Made by a program: the position numbers and the translations under genes. 64,000 nucleotides of DNA from contig CP023454.1 of assembly GCA_002356635.1 (NCBI GenBank), positions 186,001 through 250,000 on the forward strand. Direction: 5' to 3'. The stretch's first letter is position 1. Each line of letters begins with the position of its first letter. This DNA comes from Rhodobacteraceae bacterium QY30 (GTDB taxonomy: Bacteria; Pseudomonadota; Alphaproteobacteria; Rhodobacterales; Rhodobacteraceae). Positions 34,374-43,961 of the stretch are shown here, one piece after another. The notes below the pieces were generated by a model. The model saw only the letters and a list, made by a program, of their open reading frames with translations, searched no databases and was not told where the DNA came from.

Positions 34374-36379
34374 CGTATCTACTTGGGATCGACACGGGCG
34401 GCACCTACACCGATGCGGTTGTGCTGGATGAAGAGGCCAGCCGGGTCATCGCCTCGGCCAAGTCGCTGACGACGCGGCCCGACCTGGCCCCCGGCATCGG
34501 CGGCGCCATCGACGCGGCGGTGGCCGAAGCGGGGATCCGGGCGGCCGAAGTCGCGCTGGTGTCACTGTCGACGACGCTGGCCACCAACGCGCTGGTGGAG
34601 GGGCAGGGCGGCCGTGTCGCGCTGGTCTTCATCGGCTTCGAGGAAGCCGAGCAGCACCGCTCCGGCCTGACCGAGGCGCTGAAGGGCGATCCGGTCATTG
34701 CGCTGGCAGGCGGCCACAACCACGCCGGCAATGAGGTGGCGCCGCTGGACCTGGCCGAGCTTGAGTCGGCGGTGCGGGCCTTGGGCGATGGCATCACCGG
34801 CTATGCCGTTGCCGCCAGCTTCGGCACCCGCAACCCGACGCATGAACTGGCGGCCCGCGACCTGATCCGGCGCCTGACCGGGCGGCCCGTTACCTGTTCG
34901 CATGAACTTTCCGCCGCGCTGAACGGGCCGAAGCGCGCCCTGACGGCGGTGCTGAACGCGCGGCTGATCGGAATGATCGACCATCTGATTTCGGCCTGTG
35001 AACAGCACATGGCCGCGCTGGGCATCGACGCGCCCCTGATGGTGGTGCGGGGCGACGGCGCGCTGGTGTCGGCCCGCATGGCACGTGAACGGCCTATCGA
35101 GACGATCCTGTCCGGTCCCGCGGCCTCGATCGCCGGGGCAAGCTGGCTGACCGGAGAGCATGACGCGCTGGTCAGCGACATCGGCGGCACGACGACAGAC
35201 GTTTGCCTGCTGCGGCACGGCAAGCCCGCGATCGATCCAATGGGCGCGCGGGTGGGCAAGTATCGGACCATGGTCGAGGCGGTGGCGATGCGCACCACCG
35301 GTCTTGGCGGCGATAGCGAAGTCCACCTGCTGGAAGGGCTGGCCGGTGCGCTTTGGCTGGGTCCGCGCCGGCTGATCCCGGTGGCGCTGGCGGCGCGGCA
35401 ATGGCCCGATCTGGTGCACCCGGCGCTGGACACGGCGCTGAAGTCCGATGTGCCAAACGAACACGACGGGCGCTTTGCCATCCCGATGTGGGCGGGTGAT
35501 CTGCCCGCAGGTCTGAGCGACCGCGAAAAGACCGTGGCGCAACGGCTGGCGAATGGCCCGCTGCGGCTGGTCGATACGCTGCGGACGCGTCTTGACGGCG
35601 CCTCGCTTGACCGGCTGGTGGCGCGGGGGATGGTGATGCTTTCGGGTGTGACGCCATCGGACGCCAGCCATGTCCTGGGCCGGCTTGATGCCTGGGACGG
35701 CGCGGCCTCGGCCAAGGCGCTGACCCTTCTGGCGCGCAAGCGCAATGGCCGCGGCGAACGGATCGCGCCAGCGCCCGAACCGCTGGCGCAGGCGATCATC
35801 GACCAGTTGACGCGCCAGACCGCCGACTGCCTGCTGGAGGCGGCCTTCGCGGACGACGATCTGGAATGGCAGGATCCACCCGAAGTGCTGGCACGCCATC
35901 AACTGATGCGTGCCGCCATGGCGGGGCACAGCGGCACGATCCGCCTTCAGGCCCGGTTGGGCGTTCCAGTGATCGGCCTTGGCGCCTCGGCCAGTAGCTA
36001 TTACGGCGCGGTGGGTGATATGGTCGGCGCACGAATGATCCTGCCCCGTCACGCAGGGGTGGCCAATGCCATCGGCGCGGTTGTCGGCCAGGTTTCGATG
36101 CACGCCAGCGGCCTGGTCACGGCGGGCGGGCCTGGGGTTTTTGTCGCGCATCTTGCTGAAGGTCCGGCGCGCTTTGCCGAACAGGATGACGCGATTGCCG
36201 CGCTGACGGCCGATCTGACCCGGCAGGCCCGCGCGCAGGCCCTGGCCTCGGGCGTGGAAGAGCCGCGGATCACTGTCACCCGCGATGTCACATCGGCCGA
36301 GGTCGAAGGCCAGCCGATGTTCATCGAGGCCAGCCTGCGCGTGACGGCGCAGGGCCGTCCCCGCATCGCGGTGGGCTGA
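34370..36379 (+). CDS. Hydantoinase/oxoprolinase family protein (HyuA-like)
   Basis: ATP-dependent amidohydrolase or ketone-carboxylase-type subunit, 669 residues. The ATP-binding ASKHA phosphate loop is LLGIDTGGTYTDAVVLD at the N-terminus, with SDIGGTTTDVCLL as the second phosphate motif. It resembles HyuA (N-methylhydantoinase A / acetone carboxylase beta subunit). The usual HyuB partner is absent downstream. Located at the end of the amine cluster by a 4-base overlap, so it is likely cotranscribed; N-methylhydantoin or a carbamoylated amine is a possible substrate, but this is inference. Confidence 0.85.
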   Translation: MTYLLGIDTGGTYTDAVVLDEEASRVIASAKSLTTRPDLAPGIGGAIDAAVAEAGIRAAEVALVSLSTTLATNALVEGQGGRVALVFIGFEEAEQHRSGLTEALKGDPVIALAGGHNHAGNEVAPLDLAELESAVRALGDGITGYAVAASFGTRNPTHELAARDLIRRLTGRPVTCSHELSAALNGPKRALTAVLNARLIGMIDHLISACEQHMAALGIDAPLMVVRGDGALVSARMARERPIETILSGPAASIAGASWLTGEHDALVSDIGGTTTDVCLLRHGKPAIDPMGARVGKYRTMVEAVAMRTTGLGGDSEVHLLEGLAGALWLGPRRLIPVALAARQWPDLVHPALDTALKSDVPNEHDGRFAIPMWAGDLPAGLSDREKTVAQRLANGPLRLVDTLRTRLDGASLDRLVARGMVMLSGVTPSDASHVLGRLDAWDGAASAKALTLLARKRNGRGERIAPAPEPLAQAIIDQLTRQTADCLLEAAFADDDLEWQDPPEVLARHQLMRAAMAGHSGTIRLQARLGVPVIGLGASASSYYGAVGDMVGARMILPRHAGVANAIGAVVGQVSMHASGLVTAGGPGVFVAHLAEGPARFAEQDDAIAALTADLTRQARAQALASGVEEPRITVTRDVTSAEVEGQPMFIEASLRVTAQGRPRIAVG

Positions 36380-36485
36380 GCGAACCGGGCGGCGGCGGGC
36401 GGGGGGCAGGGAATCCTTACCCCCGGCCAACTTGTGATTCCGCCCCCTGTCTGAGAGGATGGCCCTGCAGCCGGGGGAGCCTTTC

Positions 36486-39400
36486 ATGCGCCGTTTTCTC
36501 TTGTCGCTTTCGCTTGTCGTCCTGTCCGTGACCGGCGCCCGGGCGCAAGAGCCGCAGGTCGTACCGGAACGCCACATCGCGCTGTCGCGCGACACCGATC
36601 TGGCGGGCGGCGACATCCAGTCACTTTTCGACACGACGATCGAGGCCTGCGAAACCGCTTGCCTCGCCAATGCCCGCTGCCAGGCCATCACCTTCAACAG
36701 CCGCAAGAACGCCTGCTTCCTGAAATCGACCGTGGGGGAACCTTCGGCCTATGCCGGGGCGTTCAGCGGTGTGTTCCGCGCGACCGATCCGAAGGTGCTG
36801 GCCGGCGCGGCCGAACGCGCCGCGGAACTGTCCTTCCTGCAAGGCCCGGACCTGGAGGGCGCGACCCATCAGGCCCGCACCCTGGCCAATGACCACCTGG
36901 CCGACGGCTGGACCGCCGAGGAACTGATCGCCGCCGCCACCGAAGCGCGCGCCAAGGGCGATCTTCAGGCCGCCCTGCAGGCCGAAGGGGCCGCGGTCAC
37001 CCTGACGGATGCCGCCGACCAATGGGTCGAATATGCGCAGATCCTGCTGGATCTGCCGGCCGCGGACGACAACCAGCGCCAGATCAACAACCAGCGCGCG
37101 GTTTCCGCCGCGATCAACGGCTATCTGCGCACCGCCTCGCCGCCGCTGCGGTCGACCGCGCTTGCGATCCTGGCGCAGGGTCTGGAACGCCTGGGCCGTG
37201 GGTCCGAGATGATCCCGGCGCTGCGTCTGGCGCAGGATCTGTCCCACCGCGACGACATCGCCGCGGCGCTTGACGACGCCATCGGCAAATACGGCTTCCG
37301 CGTCCAGGAAACCCGGGTCGAGGCCGACACTCCCCGCCCGCGCATCTGCGCCGTCTTCAACCAGCCCCTGAAGGCGGGCACCGATTACGCGACCTTCGTC
37401 CAGTTGCCCGAACCGGGCCTGGCGGTCGAAGCCAGTGGCAGCGACCTTTGCGTCACGGGCCTTGCCAATGGCCGGCGCTACACGATCACGCTGCGGCAGG
37501 GCCTGCCGTCCGAGCGAGGCGAGGAACTGGCCAAGCCGACCGAGGTCACGCAATACATCCGCGACCGGTCGCCCGCCGTGCGTTTTCCGGGCCGAGCCTA
37601 CATCCTGCCCCGCGCGGCCGAAGCGGGCATTCCGGTCGAAACCGTCAACACGCAGAAGCTGGACCTGGTCCTGCACCGGGTGTCGGACAGGAACCTGATC
37701 CGCGCCATCCAGCAGGATTATTTCGGACGTCCGCTGGATTACTATTCCAACGAGGAATTCACCGGCCAGATGGCCCAAGAGGTCTGGCGCGGAACGGCCG
37801 AAGTGGCGATGGAGGTCAACCGCGACATGACCACCCGCCTGCCTCTGGATGGGTTGATGCGGGATCTGGGGCCGGGGATCTATGCCCTGCAAGCCGCCGT
37901 TCCCGGACGCGATCCCTATGACAACCCGCCTGCAAGCCAGTGGTTCGTGATTTCCGATCTGGGCCTGACGACGCTGATGGGCAGCGATGGCCTGCATGTC
38001 TTCGTGCGCGGCCTGTCCGACGCCGCAGCACGGGCCGGCGTGAAGGTGACGCTGGTGTCGCGCGCCAACGCGGTGATCGGAACGGCCTCCACCGACGATA
38101 TGGGTTATGCCCGTTTCGATCCGGGCCTGACCAGCGGCGCGGGTGGCGCCGCGCCGGCGCTGGTCAGTGTCGAGCAGGGCGAGGATTATGCCTTCCTCTC
38201 GCTGAGCGACCCCGAGTTCGACCTGTCCGACCGTGGCGTTGCGGGACGCGAGGCCGCGCCGCCTATCGACGTGTTCCTGTCGACCGATCGCGGCGCCTAT
38301 CGCGCGGGCGAGACGGTGAATGCCACGATCCTGGCCCGCGACCCGCAGATGCAGGCCATCGAGGGCCTGCCGCTGACCGCTCGCCTGACCCGGCCCGATG
38401 GTGTGGAATATTCCCGCGCCCTGACAACCGATGAAGGCGCCGGCGGCCAGACCGTCGCGCTTCCCATCGCCGGAAATGCCCCGCGCGGCACTTGGCGGCT
38501 GGAGGTCTTCGTGGACGAAAAGCAGGGCTCCCTGGCGTCGCAAGCCTTCCTGGTCGAGGACTTCCTGCCCGAGCGGATCGACTTTGCACTGGCGCTGCCC
38601 GACACCCCGCTGCGTCTGGGTGCGGAGACGACGCTGGACGTGGCGGCGCGCTACCTGTTCGGCGCGCCCGGCGCGGGACTGGCCGCCGAGGGCGAGTTGC
38701 GCCTGACGGCCGCAGCCGGGATCGACGCTTTTCCGGGGTACCTCTTCGGACGTCACGATGCCTCCTTCATGCCCAGCGTCACCGCGCTGGACGGGCTGGA
38801 CGTGACCGATGCGGAGGGCAAGCTGTCGGTGCCCCTGTCGCTGCCGATGCCGGAAGGGGTCATGCAGCCCCTCGATGCCCGCGTCACCCTGCGGCTGGTC
38901 GAAGGCTCGGGCCGCCCGGTGGAACGGCAGACCACCCGCCGCGTGATGCCCGACGCACCGGTGATCGGGGTGAAGCCGCTGTTCCAGAACGGGGTCTCGC
39001 CCCAGGGCGCCGAGGCCGCCTTCGACCTGCTGGCCATCGGACCGGATGAGAAGCCTGCCGATCTGCCCGTGCACTGGACCATCAACCGTCTGGAGACGAA
39101 TTATCAGTGGTATTCGGTCTACGGCAACTGGAACTGGGAAGTGACCACCAGCCGCATTCGCGTGGCCGAAGGTGACGCGAGCCTTGCTGCCGCGGGTCCG
39201 GTGACGGTGAAGGTGCCAGTGGACTGGGGCCAGTACGAAATTGTCGTGACGGGCGCCGATGGCCGCGCCGCGACATCGACGACCTTCTATGCCGGATGGT
39301 ATGCGCCCGCCGATACCGCCGCCTCGCCCGACACGCTGGAACTGTCGCTGGACAAGCCCGCCTACAAGTCCGGCGATACGGCCACCTTGCGGATCGTGCC

Positions 39401-41927
39401 CCGGGCCGAAGGGGTGGCACTGGTCACGGTCATGTCGAACCATCTGATCGACATGAAGGCCGTGCCGGTGAAGGCCGGGGAAAACGTCATCCCGCTGCCC
39501 GTGACCGATCAATGGGGCGCGGGGGCCTATGTGACGGCTTCGGTGATCCGACCGGTGGGCGATGCCAGCCGCACCCCGGTCCGGGCGCTGGGTCTGTCCT
39601 ATGCCCCCGTCGATCCGGGCGCGCGGCGGCTGACCGCCACGGTCGAGGTTGCGCCGGACGTCGCGCCGCGCGGGCCGCTGCCTGTCGCCGTGAAGGTTCA
39701 GGGCGTCCGGCCGGGGGAGACCGCCTTCGTGACCATCGCCGCAGTCGACCTGGGCATCCTGAACCTGACGGCCTTCAAGTCCCCCGACCCCGAAGGCCAC
39801 TATTTCGGACAGCAGAAGCTCGGGATGGCGGTGCGGGACATCTACGGCCGCCTGATCGACGGACAGAATGGCGCACAAGGCAGCGTCCGTTCGGGCGGGG
39901 ATGCCAACGCGGGACTGAAGATGCAGGCCCCACCCCCGACCGAGGAACTGGTGGCCTATTTCAGTGGTGCGGTCGCGGTGGAAGCGGACGGCTATGCGCG
40001 AACCGAATTCACCCTGCCGTCCTTCAACGGCACGGTCCGGGTCATGGCCGTCGCCTGGTCGAAGACCGCCGTGGGACAGGCACAGGCCGATGTCCTGGTG
40101 CGCGATCCGGTCGTTGTCACCGCTTCGGTGCCGCGCTTCCTGGCGCCGGGCGACGAAAGCCGCCTGCTTCTGGAGATCGTCCATGCCACCGGGCCTTCGG
40201 GCCGCATGGGGCTGGATGTGACGGGCGACGGGCTGACGCTGGGCGGCGCGCCCTCGGGTGTTGACCTGGCGGACAAGGGAAAGGCCACCGTCGTGGTACC
40301 GATCACGGCCGGAGAAGCCGAGGGCATCGACACGATCCGTATTGCGCTGACCACCCCGGACGGAAAGCACCTGGTCAAATCGCTGGTCATCCCCATCCAG
40401 GCCAATGATCCCGAAGTGGTGAAGCGAAGCCGCTTCGATCTGGCGGCCGGTGGCAGGTTCACGCTGGACCGGGATGTCCTTGCCGGCTACCGCGCCGGGA
40501 CCGGGCGGGCGACGCTGTCGATCGGGCCGCTGGCGCGCTTTGATGCGCCGGGGCTTCTGGCCTCGCTCGACCGTTATCCCTATGGCTGCACCGAACAGTT
40601 GGTGTCAAAGGCGCTGCCGCTGTTGTATTTCGACCAGGTGGCCAGGGCTGTGGGCGTGGCCGGTGATGCCGACCTGGGTCAGCGAATCCACCAGACGATC
40701 ACCGAGATCCTTTTGAACCAGTCGTCAAACGGATCGTTCGGGCTTTGGTACGCGGATTCGGGCGATCTGTGGCTGGATGCCTATGTCACCGATTTCCTCA
40801 GCCGCGCCCGGGGCTTGGGTCATGCCGTCCCTGATACCGCCTTCCGAAACGCGATGGACAATCTGCGCAACCAAGTGAACTACGCCCCCGACTTCGACCG
40901 GGACGGCGGACCGATTGCCTATGCGCTGATGGTTCTGGCGCGCGAAGGTGCCGCGGCGGTGGGGGATCTGCGCTACTACGCCGATGTGAAGGCCGAGGCC
41001 TTCGACACCCCGATCGCGGCGGCGCAACTGGGGGCGGCGCTGGCCAGCTACGGCGACCAGACCCGCGCCGACGCGATGTTCGCGCGGGCCGCAAGGCTGA
41101 TGGCCGAACGGCAGGCCAAACCCGAAACCCAGGTCTGGCGCGCCGACTACGGCACCAACCTGCGGGATGGCGCCGCGCTTCTGGCCTTGGCGTCCGAAGC
41201 CGGATCGGGCGCGGTGGCGGTGGATACCCTGGGCGAGGCGGTCGCTTCTGCCATGGCCGGCCGGACGCTTTCCACGCAAGAGGCGACTTGGGCCTTGCTG
41301 GCCACACATGCCCTGATCGACCGGAGCGGAGCGCAGGGGTTCACCCTGAATGGCGCCCCGATCCAAGGGCCATTGGTTCGGGTGCTGACCGACGCCAGCA
41401 GCGAACCGACGGTGATCGGCAACGGATCGGGGAAGGACAGCGACATCACCCTGACCACCTACGGCGTGCCCGCCGTGCCGGAACCCGCCGCGGGCAACGG
41501 CTACTCCATTGCGCGCAGCTGGTACACGATGGAGGGCGAACCCGTTGATCCGGCCAGCATCAAGCAGGGCACGCGTCTTGTGGCGGTGGTCGAGGTGACG
41601 CCGCTTCAGGGCGGCGAGGCGCGGCTGATCGTCAACGATCCGCTGCCGGCGGGCTTCGAGATCGACAACCCGAACCTGATCCGGGCCGGTGACCTGTCGG
41701 GGCTGGACTGGCTGACCACGGTCGAGGAAACGCGCCGGACCGAATTCCGCCAGGACCGGTTCATCGCGGCGGTGGACTGGACCAGCCCGGACCCGTTCCG
41801 CCTGGCCTATGTCGTCCGTGCGGTGTCGCCCGGCAGCTTCCACCTGCCCGCCGCCAGCGTCGAGGACATGTATCGGCCCGATTACCGCGCCCACAGCGAT
41901 GCCGGCCGCGTTACGGTGACGGACTGA
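36486..41927 (+). CDS. Alpha-2-macroglobulin family protein with N-terminal PAN domain
   Basis: Large periplasmic protease-trap protein (YfhM type), 1813 residues. Signal peptide about 1-22 (ending GARAQE, no lipobox cysteine, so soluble or otherwise anchored). A PAN/Apple-like module lies near residues 45-100 (four Cys, ACLANARCQAITFNSRKNAC). MG domains follow; the thioester motif GCTEQ has C1368 and Q1371 in YPYGCTEQLVSK. C-terminal domain ends in RAHSDAGRVTVTD. The pbpC gene starts 3 bases after its stop, the usual pairing in Gram-negatives, in which A2M is thought to protect cells whose wall is breached. The start at 36486 (MRRFLLS) is chosen from the signal peptide. Confidence 0.93.
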   Translation: MRRFLLSLSLVVLSVTGARAQEPQVVPERHIALSRDTDLAGGDIQSLFDTTIEACETACLANARCQAITFNSRKNACFLKSTVGEPSAYAGAFSGVFRATDPKVLAGAAERAAELSFLQGPDLEGATHQARTLANDHLADGWTAEELIAAATEARAKGDLQAALQAEGAAVTLTDAADQWVEYAQILLDLPAADDNQRQINNQRAVSAAINGYLRTASPPLRSTALAILAQGLERLGRGSEMIPALRLAQDLSHRDDIAAALDDAIGKYGFRVQETRVEADTPRPRICAVFNQPLKAGTDYATFVQLPEPGLAVEASGSDLCVTGLANGRRYTITLRQGLPSERGEELAKPTEVTQYIRDRSPAVRFPGRAYILPRAAEAGIPVETVNTQKLDLVLHRVSDRNLIRAIQQDYFGRPLDYYSNEEFTGQMAQEVWRGTAEVAMEVNRDMTTRLPLDGLMRDLGPGIYALQAAVPGRDPYDNPPASQWFVISDLGLTTLMGSDGLHVFVRGLSDAAARAGVKVTLVSRANAVIGTASTDDMGYARFDPGLTSGAGGAAPALVSVEQGEDYAFLSLSDPEFDLSDRGVAGREAAPPIDVFLSTDRGAYRAGETVNATILARDPQMQAIEGLPLTARLTRPDGVEYSRALTTDEGAGGQTVALPIAGNAPRGTWRLEVFVDEKQGSLASQAFLVEDFLPERIDFALALPDTPLRLGAETTLDVAARYLFGAPGAGLAAEGELRLTAAAGIDAFPGYLFGRHDASFMPSVTALDGLDVTDAEGKLSVPLSLPMPEGVMQPLDARVTLRLVEGSGRPVERQTTRRVMPDAPVIGVKPLFQNGVSPQGAEAAFDLLAIGPDEKPADLPVHWTINRLETNYQWYSVYGNWNWEVTTSRIRVAEGDASLAAAGPVTVKVPVDWGQYEIVVTGADGRAATSTTFYAGWYAPADTAASPDTLELSLDKPAYKSGDTATLRIVPRAEGVALVTVMSNHLIDMKAVPVKAGENVIPLPVTDQWGAGAYVTASVIRPVGDASRTPVRALGLSYAPVDPGARRLTATVEVAPDVAPRGPLPVAVKVQGVRPGETAFVTIAAVDLGILNLTAFKSPDPEGHYFGQQKLGMAVRDIYGRLIDGQNGAQGSVRSGGDANAGLKMQAPPPTEELVAYFSGAVAVEADGYARTEFTLPSFNGTVRVMAVAWSKTAVGQAQADVLVRDPVVVTASVPRFLAPGDESRLLLEIVHATGPSGRMGLDVTGDGLTLGGAPSGVDLADKGKATVVVPITAGEAEGIDTIRIALTTPDGKHLVKSLVIPIQANDPEVVKRSRFDLAAGGRFTLDRDVLAGYRAGTGRATLSIGPLARFDAPGLLASLDRYPYGCTEQLVSKALPLLYFDQVARAVGVAGDADLGQRIHQTITEILLNQSSNGSFGLWYADSGDLWLDAYVTDFLSRARGLGHAVPDTAFRNAMDNLRNQVNYAPDFDRDGGPIAYALMVLAREGAAAVGDLRYYADVKAEAFDTPIAAAQLGAALASYGDQTRADAMFARAARLMAERQAKPETQVWRADYGTNLRDGAALLALASEAGSGAVAVDTLGEAVASAMAGRTLSTQEATWALLATHALIDRSGAQGFTLNGAPIQGPLVRVLTDASSEPTVIGNGSGKDSDITLTTYGVPAVPEPAAGNGYSIARSWYTMEGEPVDPASIKQGTRLVAVVEVTPLQGGEARLIVNDPLPAGFEIDNPNLIRAGDLSGLDWLTTVEETRRTEFRQDRFIAAVDWTSPDPFRLAYVVRAVSPGSFHLPAASVEDMYRPDYRAHSDAGRVTVTD

Positions 41928-41930
41928 CGG

Positions 41931-43961
41931 ATGCGCCCGCTCTGGCCCTTGCTGCTGGCGGGCGCCTTGCTGATCGGCGGCGGTCTTCGGGATGCCGCCG
42001 ACCAGTGGATCGACCGGACCGAACTGCCGGTCCTGTTGCGCCCCACCTCGGTCGAGGTCAGGGCGCGCGACGGCAGCCTTCTGCGCGCGTTCACCGTCGC
42101 CGACGGGCGCTGGCGGCTGGAGCCGGGTCCGGTGGACCCGATGTTTCTGAAGATGCTGGTCACCTATGAGGACCGGCGTTTTTACAGCCACCCGGGCGTC
42201 GACCCCATCGCACTGGCGCGCGCGGCGGGACAGGCGGTCTGGAACGGCCGCGTCGTTTCGGGTGGCTCGACCCTGACGATGCAGGTCGCACGCCTGCTCG
42301 AGGACAGCGGCACCGGCAAGGTGGCGGGCAAGCTTCGCCAGATGCGCGTGGCGCTGGCGCTGGAACGGCGGCTGGGGAAGGCACAGATCCTGGACCTGTA
42401 CCTGCGGATTGCGCCCTATGGCGGGAACCTGGAAGGGGTCCGGGCTGCAAGCCTTGCCTACCTGGGAAAAGAACCGCGGCGCCTGACCCCGGCGCAGGCC
42501 GCCTTGCTGGTCGCGCTGCCACAATCCCCGGAATCCCGCCGGCCCGACCGAGCCCCGGACCGGGCCAGTGCGGCGCGCGAACGGGTGCTGCGTCGCATGG
42601 CGGGTGCGGGCGTCCTGTCGGACGATCAGGCCCGGGCCGCACTGACCGAACCGGTGCCGCAGACCCGCAAGCCCTTTCCGGCGCTGGCCCCGCATCTGGC
42701 CGCCCGTCTGCGGGCCGAACATCCCGGCGCGCAGGTCATCGACACGACGATCGACCCCGCCGTCCAGGCCGGGCTGGAAGACCTGGCCGCGCAAACCGTG
42801 CGGACCCGGGGTGACCGGCTGTCGCTGGCCATCGTTGTCGCCGATCACCGGAGCGGGCAGATCCTGGCCAGCGTCGGCTCGCCGGACTGGACGAACGACC
42901 GCCGCGCGGGCTTCGTCGACATGACCCGCGCCTTGCGCTCTCCGGGGTCGACGCTGAAGCCCTTTGTCTATGCGCTGGCCTTCGACGAAGGGCTTGCCCA
43001 CCCCGAAACCCTGATCGAGGATCGGCCCGCGGCCTTCGGAACCTACAGGCCGCAGAATTTCGACAAGACCTTCCGGGGGACCATATCGGTGCGCAGCGCG
43101 CTGCAAATGTCGCTGAACATCCCGGTGGTCAGCCTGGCCGATGCGCTGGGGCCGGAACGCCTGCTGTCCGCACTGGAACGAAGCGGCGCGCGGGTCGAAC
43201 TGCCGGGCGGGCAGGCGGGGCTGGCGGTGGCGCTGGGCGGATTGGGGATCAGCCTGGAAGACCTGGTGCAAGCCTATGCCGCGCTGGCCGGGCTGGGGCA
43301 ACCTGTCCGCCTGTCGCCGCTGGACTCCGTACAGGACGCGCTGCCCCGGATGCTGTCGCGCGAAGCCGCCTGGATGGTCACGGATATCCTGGCGGGCCTG
43401 CCGCCGCCGCCGGGGGCTGCGGCGCACCGCCTGGCCTACAAGACGGGCACCTCCTACGGCCATCGCGATGCCTGGGCGCTGGGCTATGACGGCGCGCATG
43501 TTGCCGGGGTCTGGATGGGACGGCCGGATGGAAGCCCGGTGCCGGGCGCTTTCGGTGGCGACTACGCCGCACCGGTGCTGTTCCAGGTCTTCGGGCGGAT
43601 CGCTCCGGGCTTTGCGCAACTGCCGCCGCCGCCCCCCGCGACCCTGATCCTGCCGAACGCCCGGCTGCCGAAGCCGCTGCAAACCTTCCGCCCCCGCGGC
43701 GCGGTCTTTGCCGACGCCCCGGCCGATGCCCCCCAGGTCAGCTTCCCCCCTGACGGGGCCGAGGTCGAACGGCTGGATGGGCGGCTGACGGTCAAGGTCG
43801 CCGAAGGACACCCGCCTTTCACCTGGCTCGCCAATGGCCGCCCCGCGGCCATTGGCGCGGGGGGGCGCGAAATCGGGCTGGATCTGCCGCCCGGCTTTGT
43901 CACGCTGTCGGTGATCGACGCGACAGGTCAGTCGGCCAGCGTTTCGGTCCGGCTGCGCTAG
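41931..43961 (+). CDS. pbpC: Penicillin-binding protein 1C
   Basis: Bifunctional peptidoglycan synthase with an N-terminal membrane anchor, 676 residues. The GT51 glycosyltransferase domain contains TYEDRRFYSHPGVD (catalytic Glu) and VSGGSTLTMQVARLL; the transpeptidase domain has S340 in SPGSTLKPF (SxxK), a SLN motif (MSLNIPVVSL) and KTGTSYG. A C-terminal BiPBP_C-type domain (about 590-676) is typical of PBP1C. Downstream of the alpha-2-macroglobulin gene. Its stop codon overlaps that of the convergent HPP-CBS gene in the palindrome CTAG (43958-43961). Confidence 0.95.
   Translation: MRPLWPLLLAGALLIGGGLRDAADQWIDRTELPVLLRPTSVEVRARDGSLLRAFTVADGRWRLEPGPVDPMFLKMLVTYEDRRFYSHPGVDPIALARAAGQAVWNGRVVSGGSTLTMQVARLLEDSGTGKVAGKLRQMRVALALERRLGKAQILDLYLRIAPYGGNLEGVRAASLAYLGKEPRRLTPAQAALLVALPQSPESRRPDRAPDRASAARERVLRRMAGAGVLSDDQARAALTEPVPQTRKPFPALAPHLAARLRAEHPGAQVIDTTIDPAVQAGLEDLAAQTVRTRGDRLSLAIVVADHRSGQILASVGSPDWTNDRRAGFVDMTRALRSPGSTLKPFVYALAFDEGLAHPETLIEDRPAAFGTYRPQNFDKTFRGTISVRSALQMSLNIPVVSLADALGPERLLSALERSGARVELPGGQAGLAVALGGLGISLEDLVQAYAALAGLGQPVRLSPLDSVQDALPRMLSREAAWMVTDILAGLPPPPGAAAHRLAYKTGTSYGHRDAWALGYDGAHVAGVWMGRPDGSPVPGAFGGDYAAPVLFQVFGRIAPGFAQLPPPPPATLILPNARLPKPLQTFRPRGAVFADAPADAPQVSFPPDGAEVERLDGRLTVKVAEGHPPFTWLANGRPAAIGAGGREIGLDLPPGFVTLSVIDATGQSASVSVRLR

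Noticed and set aside
23818-36379. Genomic island boundaries (tRNA attachment site, integrase, repeats)
   Set aside because: No integrase, direct repeats or tRNA-end repeat was found near the cluster; the tRNA-Lys at 8530 is 15 kb away and looks intact.
36621-40370. 1249-residue open frame on the strand opposite the alpha-2-macroglobulin gene
   Set aside because: Low-complexity Arg/Gly/His composition typical of antisense shadows in GC-rich DNA; no recognisable domain, and the sense strand codes for a clear protein.
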